Origin: Faecimorpha stercoravium
Lineage (GTDB): Bacteria; Bacillota; Clostridia; Lachnospirales; Bianqueaceae
DNA length: 64,000 nucleotides
Assembly: GCA_018712555.1 (NCBI GenBank)
Contig: DVGT01000044.1
Location: 1 to 64,000, forward strand
Reading direction: 5' to 3'
Shown: positions 7,640-15,948 of the stretch, one piece after another
Layout: each line of letters opens with the position of its first letter
Numbering within the stretch: position 1 is the stretch's first letter
The notes under the pieces: model-generated
What the model saw: the letters and a program-made list of their open reading frames with translations, nothing else
Told to the model about the DNA's origin: nothing
Database searches by the model: none
Translations under genes and position numbers: made by a program

Positions 7640-10600
7640 ATATAGATAAACTTTGTTTTGGGTGTTTTCAGGAAAAGGAGCCAGGAATCTGCCCGCACTG
7701 CGGTTTTGACGATACTGCGGAACAACCCTATCTGGCGCTGCCCTTGGGTACGATTGTGAATGGAAGATATATGCTGGGGAAGGTACTGGGTATCGGCGGG
7801 TTTGGCATTACGTATCTGGCATATGATCTCACGCTAGAGATTAAGGTAGCCATTAAAGAATATATGCCGTCAGGAATTGCTACCAGAAATAACGACCGCT
7901 ATACGGTATCACTGACGGGACAGAACGAGATGGAATATCGAGCGGGCGAGGAGCGATTTCTGGAGGAGGCGCGGATTCTGGCAAAACTGCAGAATACTCC
8001 GAATATTGTATCTGTACAAAATTATTTTCGAGAGAATAATACGGCGTACTTTGTCATGGAATATGTGGAAGGAAAGAGCCTTAAAGAGGTATTAGCATCT
8101 CGAGGAGGCCGGATCCCCTGGCAAGAGGCGGTCCGCATACTCAAGCCCATCATGGAAGCATTGGTTCATGTACATGCGATGAATCTGACGCATCGCGACA
8201 TCAGTCCGGATAATATCGTTATTACGCCGAAGGGAGAAAGCAAGCTCCTAGATTTCGGAGCGGCTCGATTTTCTGTAGAAGATGATAAAAGTCGATCTGT
8301 GATTCTGAAACACGGCTATGCGCCGGCAGAGCAGTATTCCAGCCATGGGCATCAGGGGCCATGGACGGATGTATATGCCATGGGCGCAACGTTATATCGC
8401 TGTATTACAGGTCAACTGCCCCCGGACTCTGTCGAGCGGATTCGAGAGGATCGGATCCGGAAGCCATCTGCGGAGGATATTACGCTGCCATTGACGGTTG
8501 AACGTGTTCTTATGAAGGCTTTGGCGGTGGAAAGCCAAAATCGGTATCAGACGATGGAGGCGTTTATTGCCGCGCTGGAAGACGCGATTTCGGATACAGA
8601 TACGCCAGAAGAACCTGGTAGGATTTCTATTTTCCAAAAACTTCGGAAAAAACCCTGGATCGGCGGAGTGATCGCGGGATCAGTGGTACTGATCCTGATA
8701 TTGGCTGTGATACTTCCGTCTATTCCGTCATCGGATGAGCCATTGTCAGCCAGCCAAAGTTCGCAGGAAGAAAGTCTGATACTGGAAGAGGAATCCTCCG
8801 AAAAAGAGGAATCATCCCGCGAGGAATCAGAGACTTCTGAGGAATCTGAACAACCAGTGGAATGGTTGGATCATGATCTGGGAATACTCAATGGTACGAT
8901 TCAGATTCCGTCCCACTATGTGGAAAGCGAAGACTGGTATACCTATACGGACAGTGAGAACGGCCGAATGGTAGAGGTCAATTATGTGTGGAATAATGGG
9001 GTGCCGATCTATTCGACGACGGATGTAAGTGAGAATTATGAGATGATCATAGAGGGCGTATTAAGCGAGTACGCGGATATGGAAGCATATTCAATCGTAT
9101 CGGCGGAACTCGATGAGATCAATGCACAGACCGCGTTTTTGGTGCAAGTAGAAGCGACCTTAGCGGAAGGGGAGGAAGAAAACATCCTTTGGGCGGCCGT
9201 GGAAGGAAGCAATGGCTTTGGATGCTATACATTGCTTGGTTCCTGTGCAGCGACGGATGCGGAAGGAGCAGAAGAGATCCATTCTATTTTCAACAGCTTT
9301 GAATCATCCGGTGAAGTGGATATCAGTTTTGATAAATATGTTAATGAAGAGCTGGGCTTTCAGTTTATTTATGAAGCAGAGGCAGTAGAAGGCAGCGTTG
9401 TTGTAGAAGAGAGCACAGTGGACGATGTAACCTTGTATTTTCTGATGATTTATCCGGAGACGGATGAAAACGCGGCCATGATCGAGGTGGAAAACGCGGG
9501 AGTCTATGCGCAGACTAGGGAAGAAGCCTTAGAGTATAATCACAGCATGATGAGCAGCATTTCCAATGTTACGGCCGGCGAGGAGTATACAGAAACGTTT
9601 GGGAATATATCCTGGCTGATCCGCGATTATACGCAGGATACCTATTCATATAGCTATGCTGCCGCAGAGATTGATGGAGAATGTTTTGTGACAGCATTTC
9701 GGGCAGACGAGGAATATAAGGAGTCTACAATTGCGCTGTGGATACAGATCATGCGTTCGCTGCGGTCAGTGGGCGGTTCTCAGGCAGAGGGACTGGTCAA
9801 TTGGAGAGATGCGACGATTCTCAATATAGAGATGGGAATATCCGAACGGTTTGAGGTGTCGGACACGTCAGCGTTCTACTTCACTGCAGAAGATGGAAGT
9901 CAGCTTTATCTCGATTATCATTGTATGGGGTGGAGAACGCCAGTGTACTCCTTTGATATGATCGACCCAGAGCAGTTTATGGAGAGTTACATCGTACTGT
10001 CTTTGCCGGAGAGTTATCCGGAAGAGCCAGTGTATCGTCTGCTGGATACGGACGCATTTCAGGTGGATGGACGAGAGGCGCTGCGTCTCGTTTTCGAGGT
10101 GGAGAAAGACAGCGAAACGATGATGAACTTTGACTTCTTTTTTATAGAAAGCGACAATGATTTCGGCTGCTATCTGATTCGATTCATCTATCCGCAGAGC
10201 AGTACGGATATGCCGGAGGAAGTGGAGAAGATGATTCTCTCATTCCGCTGCCATGGTTTGGCAGATCCGGAGGGCGTCCGAATCTTTTCTGACGATGTGC
10301 TTCCTTATCAATTCATGTACGATGAATCAGAAGCGCCGGACGGATTTGTGATAGAAAGCGATGAAGATGGAACGTATGATCTCATGGCTCATCCTTTGGG
10401 CTATGATACGGCAACGCTGCAGATCATGTATTATGGGGCGAATGGAAGAGAGTTGGAGACATTTTTGGATGATACCATGGCCGCATTACCAGAGCAGCTG
10501 GGAATCGGAGAGGATGACTATGAAGTAGGCCGATTTACAAGTCCAGATGGAGGGCTACATTGGATCATTCGCGAGACCGTGGTCTATATAAATGATACGG

Positions 10601-10737
10601 ATATGCATATTTATATTGCTGGGACGGAAATAGATGATGTATTTTACATCACATTGCTGGTTTCAGAAGAAAGTGTTTTTGAGGAGGCACAGGTGCTTCA
10701 GAATCATATACGAAATAGTTTTCGGCCAGTATCCTGA
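7636..10737 (+). CDS. Transmembrane Ser/Thr protein kinase with zinc ribbon and large external repeat region
   Basis: 1033 residues from a GTG that follows GGGAGGGAAGAAA. A short zinc ribbon (CFGC and CPHC) opens the protein. The kinase domain (about 38-315) shows GIGGFG, the lysine in VAIKEY, HRDISPDN and LLDFGAARF. The catalytic loop has Ser where most Ser/Thr kinases have Lys (HRDxKxxN). A membrane segment lies near 342-362, then a Ser/Glu-rich linker. The outside part (about 410-1033) looks like four divergent modules of about 150 residues, each opening with a short strand region and ending near a phrase such as FNSFES, MRSLRS, ILSFRC or IRNSFRP. There are no PASTA repeats, so it is not a classic PrkC. 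It probably senses an external cue and signals to the FHA proteins. Confidence 0.9.
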   Translation: MNIDKLCFGCFQEKEPGICPHCGFDDTAEQPYLALPLGTIVNGRYMLGKVLGIGGFGITYLAYDLTLEIKVAIKEYMPSGIATRNNDRYTVSLTGQNEMEYRAGEERFLEEARILAKLQNTPNIVSVQNYFRENNTAYFVMEYVEGKSLKEVLASRGGRIPWQEAVRILKPIMEALVHVHAMNLTHRDISPDNIVITPKGESKLLDFGAARFSVEDDKSRSVILKHGYAPAEQYSSHGHQGPWTDVYAMGATLYRCITGQLPPDSVERIREDRIRKPSAEDITLPLTVERVLMKALAVESQNRYQTMEAFIAALEDAISDTDTPEEPGRISIFQKLRKKPWIGGVIAGSVVLILILAVILPSIPSSDEPLSASQSSQEESLILEEESSEKEESSREESETSEESEQPVEWLDHDLGILNGTIQIPSHYVESEDWYTYTDSENGRMVEVNYVWNNGVPIYSTTDVSENYEMIIEGVLSEYADMEAYSIVSAELDEINAQTAFLVQVEATLAEGEEENILWAAVEGSNGFGCYTLLGSCAATDAEGAEEIHSIFNSFESSGEVDISFDKYVNEELGFQFIYEAEAVEGSVVVEESTVDDVTLYFLMIYPETDENAAMIEVENAGVYAQTREEALEYNHSMMSSISNVTAGEEYTETFGNISWLIRDYTQDTYSYSYAAAEIDGECFVTAFRADEEYKESTIALWIQIMRSLRSVGGSQAEGLVNWRDATILNIEMGISERFEVSDTSAFYFTAEDGSQLYLDYHCMGWRTPVYSFDMIDPEQFMESYIVLSLPESYPEEPVYRLLDTDAFQVDGREALRLVFEVEKDSETMMNFDFFFIESDNDFGCYLIRFIYPQSSTDMPEEVEKMILSFRCHGLADPEGVRIFSDDVLPYQFMYDESEAPDGFVIESDEDGTYDLMAHPLGYDTATLQIMYYGANGRELETFLDDTMAALPEQLGIGEDDYEVGRFTSPDGGLHWIIRETVVYINDTDMHIYIAGTEIDDVFYITLLVSEESVFEEAQVLQNHIRNSFRPVS

Positions 10738-10760
10738 ACTTTCAGGCAGGAGAATTTAAA

Positions 10761-11087
10761 ATGGTGATGAAACAAGAAGTGCGTTGTTCCAGACGAATGG
10801 CAATATTTGCTGTTTTCGATATCCTGGATCGTCTGCAGGCTGCATATGAGCAGCATATTTTAGGTGATATCAAGGCACAGATCAATTTCCAGGGAAAGAT
10901 CAGTGAATTTGCATTTGCAGTAACAGAAAACTCAGAAGATCAATCCATCTTACATATTTCCATATTATATCCCGCAATGGATCTTTCGGCAGACGAGGCA
11001 TGGGCAGCGCTGGAATACCTGAGAAGTATCATTGTGTCACATATTGAAGAAGTGCAGAATACAGAAATTGGAAAAAGCTTTCTGTAG
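10761..11087 (+). CDS. Small unknown protein, last gene of the signalling operon
   Basis: 108 residues; the ATG follows GGCAGGAGAATTTAAA. No family was recognised. It is soluble-looking, with an N-terminal helix (IFAVFDILDRLQAAYEQH), a central strand region and a C-terminal helix. There is no signal peptide, Cys cluster or membrane segment. It lies 23 bases after the kinase stop on the same strand, so it is probably part of the same transcript. Role unknown. Confidence 0.65.
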   Translation: MVMKQEVRCSRRMAIFAVFDILDRLQAAYEQHILGDIKAQINFQGKISEFAFAVTENSEDQSILHISILYPAMDLSADEAWAALEYLRSIIVSHIEEVQNTEIGKSFL

Positions 11088-11136
11088 ATGAGGCATGATA
11101 CAGGAAGCTCTTCCCTTTAATTGTCTATTCAACCTC

Positions 11137-11165
11137 TTGACAGGCTTTCTGAGATATGTCATACT
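11137..11165 (+). promoter_or_regulatory. SigA-type promoter for yqeG-aroE-aroK
   Basis: TTGACA (11137-11142), 17 bases, CATACT (11160-11165). It lies 31 bases upstream of the yqeG start and separates this unit from the kinase operon. Confidence 0.65.
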
Positions 11166-11196
11166 AAACTCAAGAAAAGGACATAAGGAGGTTGGC

Positions 11197-11706
11197 ATGA
11201 AGATACTATATCCCGAACAATATGCAGAATCAGCGTCCCAGGTGGATTATGAAGCGCTGCGGCAAAAAGGTGTACGCCTGTTGCTGTTTGATGTGGATAA
11301 TACATTGGAGACTTATAATACAACCTTACCCGGCAGGGAGACGCGGCAGTGGGTGCGGCAGCTCAAAAAGCAGGGGTTCCAGATTATGTTGGTGTCTAAC
11401 GGGGCCGAGAAACGGGTGGAGCGGTTTGCAGCGTCACTGGGGGTGTCCTATGTATATCGGGCGCTCAAGCCGCTGCCCATAGGGATTCGCCGGGCGCTTG
11501 AAAAAGCCGGATGCCGACCGATGAATGCGGCCCTGATTGGGGATCAGATCTTTACGGACGTCCTTGGCGCGAACTGGGCCGGTGTGCATGCTATCCTGAC
11601 AAAACCCCTTTCTACAGTGGATGACGAATGGATTACGAGGATCAAACGGGGATTGGAGAGAAAAGTGATCGCCCGGTATTTGAGGAAAGAGGGGAAGAGA
11701 GGATGA
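11197..11706 (+). CDS. YqeG-family HAD-IIIA phosphatase
   Basis: 169 residues from the ATG at 11197, which follows AAGGAGGTTGGC. HAD motif I is LLLFDVDNTLE, motif II is MLVSNG, a lysine lies in ALKPLP, and motif III is IGDQIFTDVLGAN. This matches the YqeG family of small HAD phosphatases that often sits next to aroE in Firmicutes. The substrate is not known from the sequence; a relative in plants and cyanobacteria acts on phosphatidylglycerophosphate. The stop overlaps the aroE start. Confidence 0.88.
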   Translation: MKILYPEQYAESASQVDYEALRQKGVRLLLFDVDNTLETYNTTLPGRETRQWVRQLKKQGFQIMLVSNGAEKRVERFAASLGVSYVYRALKPLPIGIRRALEKAGCRPMNAALIGDQIFTDVLGANWAGVHAILTKPLSTVDDEWITRIKRGLERKVIARYLRKEGKRG

Positions 11707-12599
11707 ATCGAGCGTGTATGCATGTGGATGGCAGGACGCAATGCTTTGCGGTCTGGGGACATCCTATTGGCCATACCTTTTCTCCGATGATTCATGAGCT
11801 TTTTATTAAAGAATGCGGGGACAATATGGCGTATCTGGCCTTTGATGTGGCGCCGGATGCGCTGCAGGATGCGCTGCGAGGCGCCTGGGCCATGGGATTT
11901 GGCGGAATCAACCTGACAATTCCGCATAAGGAACGAGTGATTCCATATCTGGTTGGCCTGGATCCGCTGGCGCGTAAGGTCGGGGCCGTGAATACGCTGA
12001 AGCGTACAAAAGAAGGTTTTTATGGATATAATACCGATGTATATGGGATGCAGTCCCAACTTCGCACCAATGGGATCTATCTGGAAGGGCAGGATGTGGT
12101 GATTCTGGGGGCGGGAGGCGCTGCCAAAAGCGCATTGTGCGTCTGTCAGATGGAGGGGGCTCGCAGTGTAGCCATATATAATCGGACATATGACCGTGCG
12201 GCAGAGTTGATTCGGCATTATGAGGAGGTCAGTCGAGGAGAAACACTGCCGAATATGCGGGCAGTAAAATATGATGAATTGCTGCGCATGCCTCATCCCT
12301 ATGTGATCCAGACCACACCGGCCGGCATGCTGGGAGTAGCGGATCTGTTGCCGATTCCCGAAGCTTTATTTTACGACAGTATCCTCTATGGCGCGGATGT
12401 GGTATTTAATCCGAAAGATACGCCTTTTTTGGAAAAAGTGCGCGCACATGGAGGCAAAGGCGCAGATGGGCTGTCTATGCTGTATTATCAGGCACAGAAG
12501 GCCTTTGAGATTTGGAAACAGATCTCATTTTCTGAAGAAGCCAGCGAGAGAATGAAAGCGCAATTCCTGGAATGGGCGGAGGATTACTTTCATGCATAA
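11703..12599 (+). CDS. aroE: Shikimate dehydrogenase (NADP+)
   Basis: 298 residues from the ATG at 11703 (GGGGAAGAGAGG just upstream); longer upstream starts would overlap yqeG. It reduces 3-dehydroshikimate to shikimate in aromatic amino acid synthesis. Family motifs are seen: GHPIGHTFSPMIHE near the N-terminus, NLTIPHKE with the catalytic Lys, NTL and the nucleotide-binding GAGGAAKS. It is followed by aroK with an 8-base overlap, so steps four and five of the shikimate pathway are made together. Confidence 0.95.
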   Translation: MNRACMHVDGRTQCFAVWGHPIGHTFSPMIHELFIKECGDNMAYLAFDVAPDALQDALRGAWAMGFGGINLTIPHKERVIPYLVGLDPLARKVGAVNTLKRTKEGFYGYNTDVYGMQSQLRTNGIYLEGQDVVILGAGGAAKSALCVCQMEGARSVAIYNRTYDRAAELIRHYEEVSRGETLPNMRAVKYDELLRMPHPYVIQTTPAGMLGVADLLPIPEALFYDSILYGADVVFNPKDTPFLEKVRAHGGKGADGLSMLYYQAQKAFEIWKQISFSEEASERMKAQFLEWAEDYFHA

Positions 12600-13143
12600 G
12601 ACCATTGTACTCGTTGGATTCATGGGATGCGGCAAGACGCATCTGGGGCAGTATGCCGCGAAGGCCCTTGGCATGGAGTTTGCAGATACGGACAGTCTCA
12701 TAGAGCGGGAAGCGGGCATGAGCATTTCGCAGATCTTTGCGGAGCAGGGAGAAGCGGCCTTTCGCAAATGGGAGACCGAGGTCCTGCGAAGAAGCTGCCA
12801 AGAGCGTGGTAAAATCCTCGCCACTGGCGGAGGCGTTGTCAAAAATCCGCAGAATGTGGAGCTGCTTCATGCAATGGACGTATCGGTCGTCTGGCTTGTG
12901 GCGGATGCTGGGCGAATCTATGGCAGACTGAGACAAGACAATACGAGACCCTTGCTGGCGGACACAAGCGGTGAAGCGAAACGAAGGCGTATCGAGACAC
13001 TGCTCGCAGAGCGAGAAGAACTATATAAGAGGGCAGCGCAATATGCCTTCATCGAAGAAGGATTTTCGGAGGAGCAGATGGGAGATGCATTTGTCCAGTG
13101 GTTAGAGAGGGAGATTTTCGAGAAAGATGGAAAAAAGAGTTGA
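12592..13143 (+). CDS. aroK: Shikimate kinase
   Basis: 183 residues. It phosphorylates shikimate at the 3-hydroxyl using ATP. The Walker A is GFMGCGKTHLG, the substrate-binding Asp is in DTDSLIE, and GGGVV and an RPLL motif (lid) are present. Length is normal for the family. The start overlaps the end of aroE. Confidence 0.94.
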   Translation: MHKTIVLVGFMGCGKTHLGQYAAKALGMEFADTDSLIEREAGMSISQIFAEQGEAAFRKWETEVLRRSCQERGKILATGGGVVKNPQNVELLHAMDVSVVWLVADAGRIYGRLRQDNTRPLLADTSGEAKRRRIETLLAEREELYKRAAQYAFIEEGFSEEQMGDAFVQWLEREIFEKDGKKS

Positions 13144-13168
13144 AATTTTTCTCATAATAAGGTAAACT
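13140..13168 (+). promoter_or_regulatory. SigA-type promoter for efp
   Basis: TTGAAA (13140-13145), 17 bases, TAAACT (13163-13168). It overlaps the aroK stop and lies 47 bases before the efp start. Confidence 0.5.
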
Positions 13169-13215
13169 ATATATGATCATCAATTGAGTTGATTTTTTAG
13201 GAGGTTCTGATTTAT

Positions 13216-13782
13216 ATGGCAGATGTAGTTTCCGCAAGTGAGTTTCGGAATGGTTTGACGATCGAGTTTGAGGGCGATGTTTATACCGTTGTCGAATTCC
13301 AGCATGTAAAGCCTGGTAAGGGTGCGGCGTTTGTCCGTACTACGCTGAAGAGCGTAACAGGCGGTGGTGTGATCGAGCGTACCTTCCGTCCGACGGAAAA
13401 AGTAGACCGTGCGATCATCGAGCGTAAGGATATGGAGTATTTGTATAATGACGGCGTGCTCTATTATTTCATGGATCCTGATACGTATGAGCAGATTGGA
13501 TTGAATGAGGAGCAGCTGGGAGACGCCTTGAAGTTTGTTAAGGAGAACGAAAAGGTGAAGATCATGTCTCACAATGGCAATATCTTTGGTATTGAGCCGC
13601 CTCAGTTCGTGGAACTGGAAGTTACGCATACGGAGCCGGGTGCAAAGGGTAACACCGCGACCAACGTATTGAAGCCCGCGGAAGTGGAGACAGGAGCAAC
13701 AGTACAGGTTCCCCTGTTCATCAATATTGGAGATAAGATCAAGATCGATACGCGTTCAGGAGAGTATCTGAGCCGCGCATAA
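13216..13782 (+). CDS. efp: Translation elongation factor P
   Basis: 188 residues, close to the usual 185; the ATG follows TTAGGAGGTTCTGATTTAT. EF-P rescues ribosomes stalled at proline stretches. The three-barrel layout is recognisable, with the loop lysine in KPGKGAAFVRT near residue 34, where other species carry a modification. No epmA/epmB-like modification gene is nearby. A strong terminator follows. Confidence 0.96.
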   Translation: MADVVSASEFRNGLTIEFEGDVYTVVEFQHVKPGKGAAFVRTTLKSVTGGGVIERTFRPTEKVDRAIIERKDMEYLYNDGVLYYFMDPDTYEQIGLNEEQLGDALKFVKENEKVKIMSHNGNIFGIEPPQFVELEVTHTEPGAKGNTATNVLKPAEVETGATVQVPLFINIGDKIKIDTRSGEYLSRA

Positions 13783-13794
13783 TCAAACTGTCAG

Positions 13795-13836
13795 AAAGAC
13801 CGTTGCATGCAAAGGTATGCAGCGGTCTTTTTTTGC
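13795..13836 (+). terminator. Rho-independent terminator after efp
   Basis: AAAGACCGTTGCAT pairs with ATGCAGCGGTCTTT (one G-T wobble), followed by a run of T. The canonical shape isolates efp from the spoIIIA operon. Confidence 0.9.
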
Positions 13837-13898
13837 GTTCTTTTTTGGCGGAGAGGGACATACTTATGGGATAGGACAGGGGTTAGGAGGGAGAGTGT

Positions 13899-14906
13899 AT
13901 GCAGGAGGCCTGGGATCTGCTTGCGAAGGCATTTCAGCTTGATTTGGAGAGGCTGCAGCGGGAGTGGAGACGGGATGCGACGGAGATACGCATGGGAATA
14001 GGGCGTCCCATACGAGTCCGAAAAGGGGGCGCAGAAGGGTTTCTGCTGCAGAATGGTCATGTGGATACGAACGGACGGGGCGCGTACTTTAGACCGGATC
14101 AGACCTGGTTGGAAAAGGGACTGGATCGACTGGTTCATTATTCCCTCTATGCGTATGAGGGACAGATGGGACAGGGATTTTTGACGGTGGAAGGAGGACA
14201 TCGAATCGGCGTGTGTGGGCGTGCGGTGGTGGAGAACGGTGTTATCAGGACATTGACGGACATCTCTGCCTTAGTGATGCGAATGGCGCACGAGGTGAAG
14301 GGGTGCTCGGAAGCGGTTTTTCCTTACATAAGAAAGGGACGACGAGTCTGCCATACGCTGATTCTGTCACCGCCCGGTGTGGGAAAGACTACGATGCTGC
14401 GGGATCTCTTGCGCCGATGCTCGGATGAGCTGATGCTGCAGGTGGGAATCGTAGACGAACGCTCAGAGATTGCGGCCTGCAGGAAAGGGATTCCGCAGAT
14501 GGATGTGGGACTGCGAACCGAAGTGCTGGATGGAGCGCCGAAGATAGCAGGGATTCGGATGCTGTTAAGAAGTGTGGCTCCGGAGGTGATTGGTGTGGAT
14601 GAGATCGGAAGCAGGGCGGAGGCGGACGCACTGGGAGAAATGATGCGATGCGGAGTGCAGGTACTCTGTACGGCACACGCCGCTTCTGTGGAGGAGGCGT
14701 TGGGACGCGAAGAAATCGAGAGCCTGTATCGTCGCGGTATGATAGAACGAATGGTTGTCTTAGCGGATGAGCCGGGAAGAGGCAGGGTCAGAGAGATCCG
14801 AGATGGGAAGGGGCGATGCTTGTATGCTGCTGTGGCGGATTTTGGCAGGGGCACTGCTGACTTCGGCAGGCTGGATGGCGGGACAACATGCTGCGGGACG
14901 GTTTGA
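13899..14906 (+). CDS. spoIIIAA: Stage III sporulation protein AA (ATPase)
   Basis: 335 residues. SpoIIIAA is the cytoplasmic secretion-type ATPase of the mother cell-to-forespore feeding channel. The Walker A is SPPGVGKTTML; a QMDVGLRTEVLDG stretch and VIGVDEIG (Walker B) follow. The ATG is preceded by AGGAGGGAGAGTGT. CATACTTA at 13859-13866 resembles a sigma-E -10, but no clear -35 is seen. The coding end overlaps spoIIIAB by about 83 bases. Confidence 0.93.
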   Translation: MQEAWDLLAKAFQLDLERLQREWRRDATEIRMGIGRPIRVRKGGAEGFLLQNGHVDTNGRGAYFRPDQTWLEKGLDRLVHYSLYAYEGQMGQGFLTVEGGHRIGVCGRAVVENGVIRTLTDISALVMRMAHEVKGCSEAVFPYIRKGRRVCHTLILSPPGVGKTTMLRDLLRRCSDELMLQVGIVDERSEIAACRKGIPQMDVGLRTEVLDGAPKIAGIRMLLRSVAPEVIGVDEIGSRAEADALGEMMRCGVQVLCTAHAASVEEALGREEIESLYRRGMIERMVVLADEPGRGRVREIRDGKGRCLYAAVADFGRGTADFGRLDGGTTCCGTV

Positions 14907-15321
14907 CATTCATCTGGAAATGTTACAAGCGCTGCAGGAGATTCGCCTGCGGCTGGAAGAAGGGCTTCGGAGAAATGAGGAATTGCCGACAACGCTCATG
15001 AGGATGCATCAGAACCCGCTGGGAACGGTTATGGCAGATGCCGGCAGACAGATGGAGAAAGAGGAACCCACGGCGAAATTCTGGTTTCTGATTTTTAGGA
15101 ATCTTTCCGGATTGGACGAGGAGGACAAGAGCAGAATCAGCGGCTTTCTGGCAGAGTATGCGAAGGGCGGCCGTTTGTTGCGGGAGGCGGAGCTGACGGA
15201 GATGGGGCATTACCTGGACAGAAAGGTGAAACGGGTACAGGAAGAAAAAAGTGGATGTGGCAGATTATATCGGAATCTGGGTGTTATGTTAGGGCTTGCA
15301 GCTGCGATTATGCTGATATAG
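14824..15321 (+). CDS. spoIIIAB: Stage III sporulation protein AB
   Basis: 165 residues from the ATG at 14824, where the protein begins with the usual short N-terminal hydrophobic segment (MLLWRILAGALLTSAGW); upstream ATGs would add an unlikely polar tail. The family is a channel protein distantly related to GspF-type secretion platforms. A second hydrophobic segment is at the C-terminus (LGLAAAIMLI). The start lies inside the end of spoIIIAA in another frame. Confidence 0.9.
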   Translation: MLLWRILAGALLTSAGWMAGQHAAGRFDIHLEMLQALQEIRLRLEEGLRRNEELPTTLMRMHQNPLGTVMADAGRQMEKEEPTAKFWFLIFRNLSGLDEEDKSRISGFLAEYAKGGRLLREAELTEMGHYLDRKVKRVQEEKSGCGRLYRNLGVMLGLAAAIMLI

Positions 15322-15354
15322 GACCATGACGAAGAGATAAAAAAGGAGGAGCCC

Positions 15355-15549
15355 ATGGATGTATCGATTATTTTCAGGATCGCGGCGGTAGGAATCATTG
15401 TTGCGGTATTGAACCAGGTATTGAGCCGAGCCGGGCGGGACGAACAGGCGATGATGACAACACTGGCCGGGCTTGTCGTGGTACTGTTTTGGATTGTACA
15501 GTATATTGGAGACCTGTTTGAGATGATCCAGAATATGTTTGGACTATAG
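15355..15549 (+). CDS. spoIIIAC: Stage III sporulation protein AC
   Basis: 64 residues with two membrane segments, matching the very small SpoIIIAC. Residues 3-21 and about 33-55 are hydrophobic. The ATG follows AAAGGAGGAGCCC. It is part of the SpoIIIA-SpoIIQ channel in the outer forespore membrane. Confidence 0.92.
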   Translation: MDVSIIFRIAAVGIIVAVLNQVLSRAGRDEQAMMTTLAGLVVVLFWIVQYIGDLFEMIQNMFGL

Positions 15550-15561
15550 TGGAGAAAGACT

Positions 15562-15948
15562 ATGGATATTGTGAAAATCATTGCGCTTTCGCTGGCGGGT
15601 GTGATGTTGGCGGCGGTACTCAGACAGCACAGTCCGGAGTATGGGATCTATGCGGCGCTGGCAGCGGGAATCCTGATCCTGCTCTATATCAGCGGCTATC
15701 TGCAGGAGGCGATTCGGTTTCTCCATTCTATGGCCGAAAGAACAGGGCTGGGAGCCGGCTCTATCGGGATTCTTCTGAAGGTCATGGGAATCGCCTATCT
15801 GACGGAGTTTTCCGCACAGCTCTGCAAGGATGCGGGATATGGCGCGATCGCCATGAAGGTGGAATTGGCGGGGAAGCTTATGATACTGGTGACGGCACTG
15901 CCTGTCTTCCAGTCGTTAGCAGACCTGATCCTGTCTTTGCTCGAATGA
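15562..15948 (+). CDS. spoIIIAD: Stage III sporulation protein AD
   Basis: 128 residues with about four hydrophobic segments, the usual size for this channel protein, and related to SpoIIIAC in its N-terminal hairpin. The stop overlaps the spoIIIAE start by four bases. Confidence 0.93.
   Translation: MDIVKIIALSLAGVMLAAVLRQHSPEYGIYAALAAGILILLYISGYLQEAIRFLHSMAERTGLGAGSIGILLKVMGIAYLTEFSAQLCKDAGYGAIAMKVELAGKLMILVTALPVFQSLADLILSLLE

Noticed and set aside
7636..10737. PrkC-type PASTA kinase of the cell-wall pathway
   Set aside because: No PASTA repeats outside, extra zinc ribbon, and not in the usual rsgA/rpe/prpC context.
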